Positions 9,208 to 18,727 of a stretch of 64,000 bases of DNA are shown here, piece after piece. The notes under the pieces are model-generated. The model was not told where the DNA came from. It worked only from the letters and a program-made list of their open reading frames with translations, and made no database searches. A program made the translations under genes and the position numbers. Source of the stretch: Mycobacterium stomatepiae (lineage in GTDB: Bacteria; Actinomycetota; Actinomycetes; Mycobacteriales; Mycobacteriaceae); assembly GCF_010731715.1 (NCBI RefSeq), contig NZ_AP022587.1:1426001-1490000 (forward strand), written 5' to 3'. Within the stretch, counting starts at the first letter, position 1, and every line of letters begins with the position of its first letter.

Positions 9208-9274
9208 GCCCGGGGCGGCGCACCACGAATCGCCACGGATTCGGCAGAATTCAGCGACCGCGCGGGTAAGCCCT

Positions 9275-9280
9275 TATCGT
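9275..9280 (+). promoter_or_regulatory. -10 element TATCGT for a leaderless start
   Basis: TATCGT fits the mycobacterial TANNNT -10 and ends 6 bases before GTG 9287, so transcription would begin at the start codon itself. The intact paralogue has the same arrangement at 11124-11129. Confidence 0.5.
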
Positions 9281-9286
9281 CATTGC

Positions 9287-11084
9287 GTGGTGACGGAGGT
9301 ATTCGGGCATTACGAGCTGCGTGAGTTGCTGGGCCGCGGGGTATGGGGCAGGTTTTTCGGGCTTATGACACCAGCACGGATCGGGTGGTTGCGCTCAAGG
9401 TGCTGCCCGCGCATCTGGCCGACGACGCTGAATTTCAGCAGCGGTTCCGGCGCGAGGCGCGCATCGCGGCGAGCTTGAGCGATCCGCACATGGTGCCGAT
9501 CCACAGCTACGGCGAGATCGACGGCCGGCTCTATGTCGACATGCGGCTGATCGAGGGCCGCGACCTGGCCGCCTACATCGGCGAAAACGGGGGCCGGCTC
9601 AACCCCGAACGCGCCGTCGCGGTCGTCGAACAGGTTGCCGCAGCACTGGATACCGCCCACGGAGTCGGGCTGATCCACCGCGACATCAAGCCGTCCAACA
9701 TCTTGGTGTCGGCCCGCGATTTCGTCTATCTGATCGACTTCGGGCTCGCGCGCACCGCCGCCGACACCGCGCTGACCCACACCGGGCACACGATGGGCAC
9801 GATGGCCTAAATGGCCCCGGAGCGGTTTCGGGGGATGACGGATCACCGCGCCGATGTCTACGCGCTGGCCTGCGTGCTCTACGAGTGCCTGACCGGACGC
9901 CTGCCCTACCCCGGCGACAGCTTTGAAGAGCAGCTCAACGCGCATTTGAACACCCCGCCGCCGCGGGCCTCGTTCATCGCGCCCGGCGTCCCGCCCGCCC
10001 TCGACGACGTGATCGCCCGGGGCATGGCCAAGGACCTCAACCACCGCTACCAAACGGCCATCGAGTTCGCCCAAGCCGCCAAAGCCGCACTGGCAGGCCG
10101 CGAAACCGCCGCGACGCCCACCCCACCACCACCACCGCACTACCCACCGACAGCGGCCACCCCGGCGCCCCCACCACATGGACCGGCCCCGACGGCCCAT
10201 ACCCCGCAGCAACCCCACCCGCAGGGCTCGAACCGGCGGCTGATCATCGGGATCGTCGCCGCCTCGGTCTTCACCCTCGCGATGGTGACGATCCTGGTCG
10301 TTGCCCTGGTGACGCACGACGATTCCTCGTCGAGCGAGGCGACGTCCAGCGCCGCGCCCCACCCCAGGACGCCCAAATTCGGCGGGCCGGTACCGGGCGG
10401 ACCGACGACCCCGGCCACGAACGCAGCTGGCACGCCGCCGTTGCCGCCATTCGTTGCGCCGCCAGACCTCGGTGCCAACTGTCAATACACGCGGTGCCGG
10501 CGGACGCGCAGGAGGGAACGGGAACGAAGGCGGTCAGCCCACCCCCGTCGGGGAGGGTATGCACCGAACCTGCCCAAATCGCCGCGACCATCTCCACTAA
10601 CTTTGGCGATATCGGCATCACGCTGGACAACGACAAGGCTCCGTGTTCGGTGAACAGCTTCGTCAGCCTGGCGCGGCAACGCTTCTTCGCCAACACCGTC
10701 TGCGCCCGGCTGACCAAGGCCATTGATATCGGAACGCTTTTGTGCGGTGGTCCCGACAGTGACGGCACCGGCGGACCGAATTACATCTTCAACGACGAAT
10801 ACCCCGTCAACCAGTACCCACCGGGGGACCCCGCACTCAGGGTGTCCGTGCTGTATCCGCGCGGGACGCTGGCGCTGGCCAACGAGGGGCCCAACACCAA
10901 CCCCAGTCAGTTCGTCTTGTTCTTCAAGGACGGCGAAATGCCCCCGGTGAACACGGTGCTCGGCACCATCGACCAGGCCGGCCTGTCGGTCCTCGACAAG
11001 ATCGCCGCCGCGGGGGTGGCCGGTAATCGCGACAGCGGTCTGCCCACTTCCCCGGTGACGATCAGCTCGGTACGGATCGGCTGA
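9287..11084 (+). pseudogene. Broken Ser/Thr kinase-cyclophilin gene (first copy)
   Basis: This reads along its whole length as the intact gene at 11136-12869 but carries three lesions. A one-base deletion near 9338-9342 breaks the glycine loop (GRGGMGQVF in the intact copy). TAC to TAA at 9808-9810 stops translation just before the APE motif (MAPERF). A frame change near 10488-10495 separates the linker from the cyclophilin domain. Fragments remain open: kinase 9343-9807, activation loop to membrane segment 9811-10490, cyclophilin 10494-11084. Proteins from these pieces would be non-functional as a receptor, although the last piece could be made separately. Sequencing error could explain one lesion but hardly three. 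Confidence 0.85.
9476..9824 (+). repeat. Near-identical tract shared with 11326-11674
   Basis: 349 bases match the intact copy with only three differences (9602, 9696, 9810). The sequence on either side differs much more, for example just before 9475 and after 9825. The sharp edges suggest recent gene conversion between the two kinase genes rather than simple shared descent. Confidence 0.75.
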
Positions 11085-11123
11085 CACGAAAGCTGTTGCG
11101 CCGACTTGGCGCGCGCAACGGCT

Positions 11124-11129
11124 TATGGT
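11124..11129 (+). promoter_or_regulatory. -10 element TATGGT for a leaderless start
   Basis: TATGGT ends 6 bases before GTG 11136, as at the first copy. This spacing supports GTG 11136 rather than the in-frame TTG at 11106 as the start, with a leaderless mRNA. Confidence 0.5.
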
Positions 11130-11135
11130 CGGTGG

Positions 11136-12869
11136 GTGTCGACGGATGTATTCGGACATTACGAACTGCGCGAGTTGCTGGGCCGCGGTGGCATGGGGCA
11201 GGTTTTTCGTGCCTATGACACCAGCACGGATCGCGTGGTTGCGCTCAAGGTGCTGCCCGCGCATCTGGCCGACGACGAAGAATTTCAAACCCGCTTCCGC
11301 CGGGAAGCACGCATCGCGGCGAGCCTGAGCGATCCGCACATGGTGCCGATCCACAGCTACGGCGAGATCGACGGCCGGCTCTATGTCGACATGCGGCTGA
11401 TCGAGGGCCGCGACCTGGCCGCCTACATCGGCGAAAACGGGGGCCGGCTCAGCCCCGAACGCGCCGTCGCGGTCGTCGAACAGGTTGCCGCAGCACTGGA
11501 TACCGCCCACGGAGTCGGGCTGATCCACCGCGACATCAAGCCGTCTAACATCTTGGTGTCGGCCCGCGATTTCGTCTATCTGATCGACTTCGGGCTCGCG
11601 CGCACCGCCGCCGACACCGCGCTGACCCACACCGGGCACACGATGGGCACGATGGCCTACATGGCCCCGGAGCGCTTCCGCGGTATCGCCGATCACCGCG
11701 CCGACGTCTACGCGCTGGCCTGCGTGCTCTACGAATGCCTGACCGGACGCCTACCCTACCCCGGCGACAGCATGGAAGAGCAGCTCAACGGGCATCTGAA
11801 CATCTCGCCGCCGCGACCTTCGGCCGCCTCGGCGGACGTATCGCAGGCACTCGACGCGGTGGTGGCCCGCGGCATGGCAAAAGACGTCGACCAGCGCTTC
11901 CAGACGGCCATCGAACTCGCGCAAGCGGCCAGGGCGGCGCTGACGGGCCCCACCGCCACGGCGGCGTGGAGTCCGCCCCCACCCCAAGCTCCGGCTGGGG
12001 CGTCGCAGCCGGCCGGTTCGTCGCAGCAACCCAACCCGGGGAATTCACGGCGATTGATCCTGGGCATCGTCGGCGGATCGGTGGTGGCACTCGCCGCGGT
12101 GGTGGCGCTGGTGATCGTCCTGGTCACCCACAGCGGCGGTGGATCCTCAACGGGCACAACCAGTACGGCGGTGCGGTTTCCGGTGCACACCAAGGCGCCC
12201 CGGCCCGGCGTCGCGCCGGGTGCCCCCGTTCCGGCACTGCCGGTGTTTGCGCCGCCTCCCGACCTCGGCGCCAACTGCCAGTACCCGCCGACGCAGGATC
12301 AGGCACTCAAGCCCGCCAATCCTCCGCCGTCCGGCAGGGTGTCCACCGATCCGCCCGTGATCAGAGCCACGATCTCCACCAACGTCGGTGACATCGGCCT
12401 AGAACTTGACAATGCCAAGGCCCCGTGCACGGTGAACAGCTTCGTCAGCCTGGTGAAACAGCAGTTCTTCAACGGCACCCAGTGCGGCAGGCTGATTACC
12501 CAGTCCGACTTCGGACTGCTGCAGTGTGGCGGTCCGGAGAACGAGGGCAGCGGCGGACCCGGTTATCAGTACGCCGACGAATACCCCGTCAACCAGTACG
12601 GCCCGAACGACCCCGCGCTCAAACAGCCCGTGTTGTATCCGCGCGGCACCGTGTCGATGGCCAATGGCCTCGCACCCGACACTAACCAGAGCCAGTTCAA
12701 CATGTTCTACAAGGACAGCGTGTCGGAGCCGACCTTCACGGTCTTCGCGACGATCGACGAAGCGGGCCTGGCGACGATCGACAATATCGTGAAGGCAGGT
12801 GTTCTCGGCAACACCGACGACGGCCTGCCCGCCAAGACGGTCACGATCACCTCGGTGCGGATCGACTGA
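11136..12869 (+). CDS. Membrane Ser/Thr protein kinase with extracytoplasmic cyclophilin domain
   Basis: 577 residues. The cytoplasmic kinase (about 8-265) is complete: glycine loop GRGGMG (16-21), Lys38 (VALK), HRD 131-133, Asn138, DFG 151-153, Thr-rich activation loop and APE 177-179, a Hanks-type RD kinase of the PknE/PknF style. A Pro/Ser linker (about 271-303), one membrane helix (306-331), a second Pro/Thr linker and a cyclophilin domain (about 408-577) follow. That domain copies neighbouring PpiB, including the [13 protein letters not shown] lead-in. Active-site positions are degraded: CHR is CGR, QFF is QFN, and the Trp and His are absent, so it may bind proline-containing ligands rather than isomerise them. 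The likely role is a receptor kinase sensing the cell envelope. It ends 3 bases from the convergent relA stop. Confidence 0.88.
   Translation: MSTDVFGHYELRELLGRGGMGQVFRAYDTSTDRVVALKVLPAHLADDEEFQTRFRREARIAASLSDPHMVPIHSYGEIDGRLYVDMRLIEGRDLAAYIGENGGRLSPERAVAVVEQVAAALDTAHGVGLIHRDIKPSNILVSARDFVYLIDFGLARTAADTALTHTGHTMGTMAYMAPERFRGIADHRADVYALACVLYECLTGRLPYPGDSMEEQLNGHLNISPPRPSAASADVSQALDAVVARGMAKDVDQRFQTAIELAQAARAALTGPTATAAWSPPPPQAPAGASQPAGSSQQPNPGNSRRLILGIVGGSVVALAAVVALVIVLVTHSGGGSSTGTTSTAVRFPVHTKAPRPGVAPGAPVPALPVFAPPPDLGANCQYPPTQDQALKPANPPPSGRVSTDPPVIRATISTNVGDIGLELDNAKAPCTVNSFVSLVKQQFFNGTQCGRLITQSDFGLLQCGGPENEGSGGPGYQYADEYPVNQYGPNDPALKQPVLYPRGTVSMANGLAPDTNQSQFNMFYKDSVSEPTFTVFATIDEAGLATIDNIVKAGVLGNTDDGLPAKTVTITSVRID
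11326..11674 (+). repeat. Partner tract of the 9476-9824 repeat
   Basis: The counterpart, offset by exactly 1850 bases, covers kinase subdomains from the end of the helix C region to the APE motif of the intact gene. A direct repeat of this length can also support deletion or unequal crossover between the two genes. Confidence 0.75.
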
Positions 12870-12872
12870 AAA

Positions 12873-15233
12873 CTACGCGGCAGACGTCACGCGGTAGACG
12901 TCGTACACGCCTTCGACATTGCGCACGACGTTGAGCAGGTGCCCGAGGTGCTTGGGGTCGCCCATCTCAAAAGTGAAGCGGCTGATGGCAACTCGGTCAC
13001 CGGAGGTGGTGACCGACGCCGACAGGATGTTCACCTTCTCGTCGGCCAGTACCCGGGTGACATCGGAGAGCAGCCGGTGACGGTCGAGGGCCTCGACCTG
13101 AATGGCCACCAGGAATACCGACGACGGCGACGGCGCCCAGAGCACCTCGATGATCCGCTCGGCCTGCTGCTGCAGTGACGCGGCATTGGTGCAGTCGGTG
13201 CGGTGCACGCTGACTCCGCCGCCGCGGGTGACGAAGCCCATGATCGGATCACCCGGCACCGGGGTGCAGCACTTCGCCAGTTTGGACAACACACCCGGGG
13301 CGCCTGGCACCGAAACGCCCACGTCGTCGGTGCTGCGCGGCCGGCGCAACATCGTTGTCGGCGTGGACCTTTCGGAGAGGTCATCTTCGGCCTGGTCGAT
13401 GCCGCCGAGCTCGGCCAGCAGTCGCTGCACGACGTGGCGCGCCGACACATGTCCCTCACCGATCGCGGTGTACATCGCGGACACGTCGGTGTAGTGCAGC
13501 TCGCGGGCCACCGCCGCCATGGCCTCACCATTGACCAAGCGCTGCAACGGAAGTCCGCCGCGGCGGACCTCGCGGGCCATCGCCTCCTTGCCGGCCTCCA
13601 GCGCCTCCTCGCGGCGCTCCTTGGCGAACCACTGCCGGATCTTCGCCTTCGCCCGCGGCGACACCACGAACTGCTGCCAGTCCCGCGACGGCCCGGCGTT
13701 GGGCGCCTTCGAGGTGAAAACCTCGACGACTTCCCCGTTTTCGAGCTTGCGCTCCAGCGCCACCAGTCGCCCGTTGACGCGGGCGCCGATGCACCGGTGG
13801 CCGACCTCGGTGTGCACGGCGTAGGCGAAGTCCACCGGCGTCGACCCGGTCGGCAGCGTGACCACGCCCCCCTTGGGGGTGAACACGAAAAGTTCTTGCA
13901 CCGCAAGGTCGTAACGCAACGACTCCAGGAACTCGCCCGGATCGGCGGCCTCACGTTGCCAGTCAAGCAGCTGACGCATCCAGGCCATGTCGTCGATCTC
14001 GGCGGCGGCATGCGGATGCAGAACACCGTTGCGGCCCTTGGCTTCCTTGTAGCGCCAGTGCGCGGCGATGCCGTATTCCGCGGTGCGGTGCATGTCGCGG
14101 GTGCGGATCTGCACCTCCAGCGGCTTGCCCTCCGGCCCGACGACCGTGGTGTGCAGTGATTGGTAGACACCGTATCTGGGCTGGGCGATGTAGTCCTTGA
14201 ACCGCCCCGCCATCGGCTGCCAGAGCGAGTGCACCACGCCCACCGCGGCGTAGCAGTCCCGGATCTCGTCGCACAGGATGCGGATGCCGACCAGGTCGTG
14301 GATGTCGTCGAAGTCACGGCCCTTGACGATCATCTTCTGATAGATCGACCAGTAGTGCTTCGGGCGCCCCTCCACGGTCGCCTTGATCTTCGATGCCCCC
14401 AGCGTGGCGACGATTTCAGCGCGAACCTTGGCCAGGTAGGTGTCCCGGGACGGCGCGCGCCCGGCGACCAGGCGAACGATCTCCTCGTACTTCTTCGGGT
14501 GCAGGATCGCGAACGACAGGTCTTCCAGCTCCCACTTGACGCTGGCCATGCCCAGCCGATGTGCAAGCGGCGCAATCACTTCCAACGTCTCGCGGGCTTT
14601 GCGTGCCTGCTTTTCCGGCGGCAGGAAGCGCATGGTCCTCATGTTGTGCAGCCGGTCGGCCACCTTGATCACCAGCACCCGTGGGTCGCGCGCCATCGCG
14701 GTGATCATCTTGCGGATGGTCTCGCCCTCGGCGGCGTTGCCCAGCTCGACGCGGTCCAGTTTGGTGACCCCGTCGACGAGGTGGCCTACCTCTTCGCCGA
14801 ATTCCTCGCTCAAGGCCTCCAGCGTGTACCCCGTGTCCTCGACGGTGTCGTGCAGCAGCGCGGCCACCAAAGTGGTGGTGTCCATGCCCAATTCGGCGAG
14901 AATGTTGGCGACGGCCAGCGGGTGCGTGATGTAGGGGTCGCCGGAACGCCGCAATTGACTGGCGTGACGCTGGTCGGCTACCTCGAACGCCCGGTTGAGC
15001 ATCGAGAAGTTCGCCTTCGGATAGATCTCCCGGTGCACCGCCACCAGTGGCTCGAGCACGGGATTGAACGCGCTGCGCTGGGCGGTCATCCGCCGGGCCA
15101 GCCGGGCCCGGACCCGACGAGACGCGCTGCTCGTCGTCTTCAGGGTTTCGGTTGGTGGCTCCGGCGCCTCAACAGGCGGTAGCGAGTCGGTGGGCGGCAC
15201 AACGGCTTGCGCCGTGCCTTGCTCATCCGCCAC
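12873..15233 (-). CDS. relA: Bifunctional (p)ppGpp synthetase/hydrolase
   Basis: 786 residues. It makes and degrades the stringent-response alarmone (p)ppGpp. The order is HD hydrolase domain ([23 protein letters not shown]), synthetase domain ([41 protein letters not shown]), TGS domain ([22 protein letters not shown]), zinc-finger-like region (KCCTPVPGD) and C-terminal ACT domain. It is almost identical to RelMtb. I chose GTG 15233 (VADEQGTAQ) because GGAGG at 15243-15247 is 9 bases upstream; GTG 15242 abuts that site. apt follows upstream on the same strand, the order seen in M. tuberculosis. Confidence 0.97.
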   Translation of the reverse strand: MADEQGTAQAVVPPTDSLPPVEAPEPPTETLKTTSSASRRVRARLARRMTAQRSAFNPVLEPLVAVHREIYPKANFSMLNRAFEVADQRHASQLRRSGDPYITHPLAVANILAELGMDTTTLVAALLHDTVEDTGYTLEALSEEFGEEVGHLVDGVTKLDRVELGNAAEGETIRKMITAMARDPRVLVIKVADRLHNMRTMRFLPPEKQARKARETLEVIAPLAHRLGMASVKWELEDLSFAILHPKKYEEIVRLVAGRAPSRDTYLAKVRAEIVATLGASKIKATVEGRPKHYWSIYQKMIVKGRDFDDIHDLVGIRILCDEIRDCYAAVGVVHSLWQPMAGRFKDYIAQPRYGVYQSLHTTVVGPEGKPLEVQIRTRDMHRTAEYGIAAHWRYKEAKGRNGVLHPHAAAEIDDMAWMRQLLDWQREAADPGEFLESLRYDLAVQELFVFTPKGGVVTLPTGSTPVDFAYAVHTEVGHRCIGARVNGRLVALERKLENGEVVEVFTSKAPNAGPSRDWQQFVVSPRAKAKIRQWFAKERREEALEAGKEAMAREVRRGGLPLQRLVNGEAMAAVARELHYTDVSAMYTAIGEGHVSARHVVQRLLAELGGIDQAEDDLSERSTPTTMLRRPRSTDDVGVSVPGAPGVLSKLAKCCTPVPGDPIMGFVTRGGGVSVHRTDCTNAASLQQQAERIIEVLWAPSPSSVFLVAIQVEALDRHRLLSDVTRVLADEKVNILSASVTTSGDRVAISRFTFEMGDPKHLGHLLNVVRNVEGVYDVYRVTSAA

Positions 15234-15269
15234 GTTGGTCACCTCCGACCTCGAGGATATCCCGCGCGG

Positions 15270-15827
15270 CTAGACGCGGCTCAAGCTTTGTACCTCCAAA
15301 GGCGCTACCGCCTCCCGGCCGCCCAGCGCGGTGATCTCCACCAGCACGGCCGCGCCGGCCACATTGGCTCGGGCTCGCTGCAACAGGCGGTTCGCCGCGC
15401 CGAGAGTCCCGCCGGTGGCCAGCACGTCGTCGATGATCATGATGCTGGTTCCGCGTAAGTCCAGACCGTCGGCCGGAATCTCGATCGCCGCGGGACCGTA
15501 CTCGCGGTCGTACTCCTCGTGCAGCACCGGCGGCGGCAGCTTTCCCTCCTTGCGGATGGACAGCACCCCGGTGCCCAGCCGGGCGGCGACGGCCGCGGCC
15601 ACCAGCGACCCGCGTGACTCGATGCCGGCGACAAGATCGACGCCGGCGCAGATCTCGGCCAGCGGGCCGATGACCGCGGTCATGGCCGTCCGGTCGGCGA
15701 ACAGCGGGGTGAGGTCCTTGAACTGGACTCCCTGCTTCGGGAAGTTGGCAACGTCACGGGTCAACGATGCGATGAGGTCGGCCAAGGCCCTGTCCTCGCG
15801 AGTACTCGTCACTGCATCAAAGCCCAT
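15270..15827 (-). CDS. apt: Adenine phosphoribosyltransferase
   Basis: 185 residues from ATG 15827. It salvages adenine to AMP using PRPP. The PRPP-binding loop [15 protein letters not shown] lies near 130-144, and the family motifs [14 protein letters not shown] and GIESRGSLV are present. The start overlaps the end of the lipoprotein gene by 19 bases, indicating one transcript. The N-terminus ([19 protein letters not shown]) is a few residues longer than typical, and a start further in is possible. Confidence 0.95.
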   Translation of the reverse strand: MGFDAVTSTREDRALADLIASLTRDVANFPKQGVQFKDLTPLFADRTAMTAVIGPLAEICAGVDLVAGIESRGSLVAAAVAARLGTGVLSIRKEGKLPPPVLHEEYDREYGPAAIEIPADGLDLRGTSIMIIDDVLATGGTLGAANRLLQRARANVAGAAVLVEITALGGREAVAPLEVQSLSRV

Positions 15828-17458
15828 CGGTCCATGTTCCAGCCCGCGCCCCAGCGGGTCGGATTCGCGCTGACTGCGTACATCTTTTTCGACATCAGCA
15901 ACGTGCGCTGCTGGCGATAAAGGGGCAAGGTCGGCATATCTCCCCAGAGTACCGGGGCTCCCTCCGCAAGCAGGCGAACGCGCTCGGCCGGGTCACCGGA
16001 CACCGCAAGCGCCCCGATTATCCCGTCGACCTGCGGATTCTCGTAGGCGGACAGGTTGTTGCCGTTGCCGCTGTGCAGATCGTAGGCGTCCATCGCCGAC
16101 GATCCGGTGGACCCGCTGCCGCTGGCTCCACCCGTGCTGGCCAGCAGAACGTCGATCTTTCCGTCCCGCAGCGCCTGGGGTCCCGAGGTGTCGAGGGTGA
16201 CGTTGGAGACAGCGATGCCGGCCGCGGCGCACGACTTCGTGATGGTCCCGACGGTGACGGCGAGCCGGGCGTTGGGCCCCTGGTAGCCGATCCGCACCGC
16301 CAGCGGCGCGCCGGTCAGCGCGGCGCGGGCGGCGACGGGGTCCGCCTTGTTGAACGGGCCCGCCTCGGCGGCACCGTCGGCCTGCGCGACGGCATCCTCC
16401 GCGACCGGAGACAGTCGCGAGTTGGCGATCGGGACCCCGGCGTCGTGCGCGATCACGTCACGGGGCGTGCACAGCGCGAACGCGTGGCGGGCGTTGGGCT
16501 GCGCCAGCGGTCCCTGCGGGGCGAAGATCAGCTGCTCGATGCCCGCCGACGCCGCGTCGATCCGCTCGTAGTTGTCCGGCGTGGCCAGCGTTCCCGACGA
16601 CCCGGCCGCGACATCCACGACGTCGACGCTGCGGTTGTTGACCCGGTCCTGGATGTCGGGGGCCTGCGGCGACACGGTGATCCGCTTGGTGATCGCCTTG
16701 GGACCCCACCATCGGTCGTTGGCGACGAGCACCACCGCGCCGTCGTCGAGAACGGATTCGATTTTGTACGGGCCCGACGACGGGAAGCGCTTGAGGATGT
16801 CGTCGTGTTTGAGCCCGGGCTTGAGGTCCCAGGTGGTGTTCCACAGCTGCGCGATCTGGGCGACCAACGCCGCGTTGTTGCTGAGCAGCGTCGCGGTCAC
16901 GTCGATGTTCAGCTGATCGGCGATGACGTGCGACGGCATCATCGTGGTCGCGGCGAAGAGCTGGGTGTAGTCGACGACGCCGCGGTCCGGGATGAACGAC
17001 ACCCGCGCCTTCTTCTGCCCCGGTATGCATTCGATGTTGGCGATGTCGACGTAGCCGGCCTGGGTGGCGGCGTCGAAGCCGGGAAACCGGCCCGACTGGG
17101 CTGCCCAGGCGAGCACCAGGTCGTCGCAGGTTAACGGCTTGCCGTCGGAGTAGACCGCGTTGTCGGCGATCTGATAGTCGAGGACCAGTGGCGAACCACT
17201 CACCACCGAGACGGAGCCGAAGTCGTGGTCGGCAACGACCTGTCCGTCGGGTCCGTGATAGCCGAACCCGGTCAGCGTGCGGGCGAACGCCTGCGCCCCG
17301 GCCGACGCGAATCCGACCGTGGTGTTGGTGTTGTAGGTGCTCAGCCGGCCGTCGACGACGTAGTCGATCTGTGAGGCGGCGCTACTCGAGCACCCCGTGA
17401 CCGTGGCCGCGACGACGAGCGGCGCGGCCAGGGCAACGGTCGCGGCCCGCCTGAGCAT
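15809..17458 (-). CDS. Lipoprotein, peptide-type ABC transporter solute-binding protein (Rv2585c)
   Basis: 549 residues. Signal peptide [23 protein letters not shown] ends in a lipobox (VTGC), so Cys23 should be lipidated and the protein anchored outside the membrane. The body is a family 5 extracellular solute-binding fold (DppA/OppA-like): [20 protein letters not shown] and [20 protein letters not shown] are recognisable. No permease or ATPase lies nearby, as in M. tuberculosis, where it also sits between secF and apt. The ligand is unknown. Confidence 0.9.
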   Translation of the reverse strand: MLRRAATVALAAPLVVAATVTGCSSSAASQIDYVVDGRLSTYNTNTTVGFASAGAQAFARTLTGFGYHGPDGQVVADHDFGSVSVVSGSPLVLDYQIADNAVYSDGKPLTCDDLVLAWAAQSGRFPGFDAATQAGYVDIANIECIPGQKKARVSFIPDRGVVDYTQLFAATTMMPSHVIADQLNIDVTATLLSNNAALVAQIAQLWNTTWDLKPGLKHDDILKRFPSSGPYKIESVLDDGAVVLVANDRWWGPKAITKRITVSPQAPDIQDRVNNRSVDVVDVAAGSSGTLATPDNYERIDAASAGIEQLIFAPQGPLAQPNARHAFALCTPRDVIAHDAGVPIANSRLSPVAEDAVAQADGAAEAGPFNKADPVAARAALTGAPLAVRIGYQGPNARLAVTVGTITKSCAAAGIAVSNVTLDTSGPQALRDGKIDVLLASTGGASGSGSTGSSAMDAYDLHSGNGNNLSAYENPQVDGIIGALAVSGDPAERVRLLAEGAPVLWGDMPTLPLYRQQRTLLMSKKMYAVSANPTRWGAGWNMDRWALMQ

Positions 17459-17463
17459 CCCGG

Positions 17464-18723
17464 CTACCGCCGGCCGGCGTTTCGCTTGCCGCTCGGGCGC
17501 CGGGTACCGGTGGGTCGGACGGGCCGGGCACCCGGCGCCGGCTTGCTCGGTGCGGACCCGGCCGACGCGGCCGCGGGCTTCTTGGTCTCCCGCGTGGTGG
17601 TCTCGGTGCCGGAAGCATCGTCGCTGGAACTGTCCGCCGGCTCGGGCGTGCCGGGCTTGCGTCGCTTGAGGACGCGGCGGGTGTGGGTTCGCACCAGCTC
17701 GGTGCGCTCACGCAGCGTGACCAGCAGCGGGGTGGCGAAGAAGATCGACGAATAGGTGCCGACCAGGATGCCGACCAGCTGCACCAGCGCCAGGTCCTTC
17801 AGCGTGCCGACGCCCAGCAGCCACACCGCCACCACCATCAACGCCAGCACCGGCAGGACCGAGATCAGGCTGGTGTTGATCGAGCGCATGAAGGTCTGGT
17901 TGATCGCCAGGTTGGCTTCCTCGGCGAAGGTGCGCCGGTTTCTGTGCTGGAAGTCCTTGGTGTTCTCTTCGACCTTGTCGAAGACGATGACGGTGTCGTA
18001 CAGGGAGAACCCGAGGATCGTCAGCAGGCCGATCACCGTGGCCGGGCTGACCTCGAAGCCGACCAGCGAATACACGCCCGCGGTGACGGTCAGGTCGAAC
18101 ACCATCGTGGTCAGCGCGGAGATGGACATGTAGCGCTCGTAGCGCACCATGATGTAGACGCTGACCAGCACCAGGAACACGCCCAGCGCCATCAGCGCCT
18201 TGTTGGTGATCTGATCGCCCCAGGTCTCCGAGACCGCCGAGTCACTGATCGCCGCTTTGTTGGGCTTGCCGTCGGTACCCTTCGGTTGGAATGCGTCGAA
18301 CAGCGCGTTGCGCAGCTTCGTCGTCTGGTCGTTGGACAGCGTTTCCGAGCTGATCTGCACGGTCGCCGAGGAGCCGTTGCCGACGATTACCACCGACTCG
18401 GCGTCACGACCCAGCGTCTTGCGGAACACGTCCTGCACCTGCGAGGTCGCGACGTTGCCGCGCGGGAACGAGACCGTAGTGCCGCCCTTGAAGTCGATCC
18501 CGAAAGTAAAGCCGCGCAGCAGGATCGACAGGATCGCGATGGCGACGATCGCCGCGCTGATGCCGTACCACAACCGGCGCCGTCCGATCACCTCGAACGC
18601 ACCGGTTCCGGTGTAGAGCCGCGAGATGAAGCTGTGGTGCGGCTGCTGCGCGCTGGAATCCGACGTCAGCTCAACCGCGTCGTCACTCGCTTCGGTGAGT
18701 TCGGCCTTATCCTTCGACGTCAT
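17464..18723 (-). CDS. secF: Protein translocase subunit SecF
   Basis: 419 residues with six predicted membrane helices. First membrane segment near 50-70, then DFKGGTTVSFPRGN, the large extracytoplasmic loop to about 195, and a helix bundle containing SLYDTVIVFDKVEENT and NQTFMRSINTSLISVLPVLALM. The C-terminal 90 residues are a Lys/Pro/Arg-rich cytosolic tail. With SecD and YajC it uses the proton gradient to complete Sec-dependent export. It begins 4 bases after the secD stop. Confidence 0.96.
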   Translation of the reverse strand: MTSKDKAELTEASDDAVELTSDSSAQQPHHSFISRLYTGTGAFEVIGRRRLWYGISAAIVAIAILSILLRGFTFGIDFKGGTTVSFPRGNVATSQVQDVFRKTLGRDAESVVIVGNGSSATVQISSETLSNDQTTKLRNALFDAFQPKGTDGKPNKAAISDSAVSETWGDQITNKALMALGVFLVLVSVYIMVRYERYMSISALTTMVFDLTVTAGVYSLVGFEVSPATVIGLLTILGFSLYDTVIVFDKVEENTKDFQHRNRRTFAEEANLAINQTFMRSINTSLISVLPVLALMVVAVWLLGVGTLKDLALVQLVGILVGTYSSIFFATPLLVTLRERTELVRTHTRRVLKRRKPGTPEPADSSSDDASGTETTTRETKKPAAASAGSAPSKPAPGARPVRPTGTRRPSGKRNAGRR

Positions 18724-18727
18724 CGCG

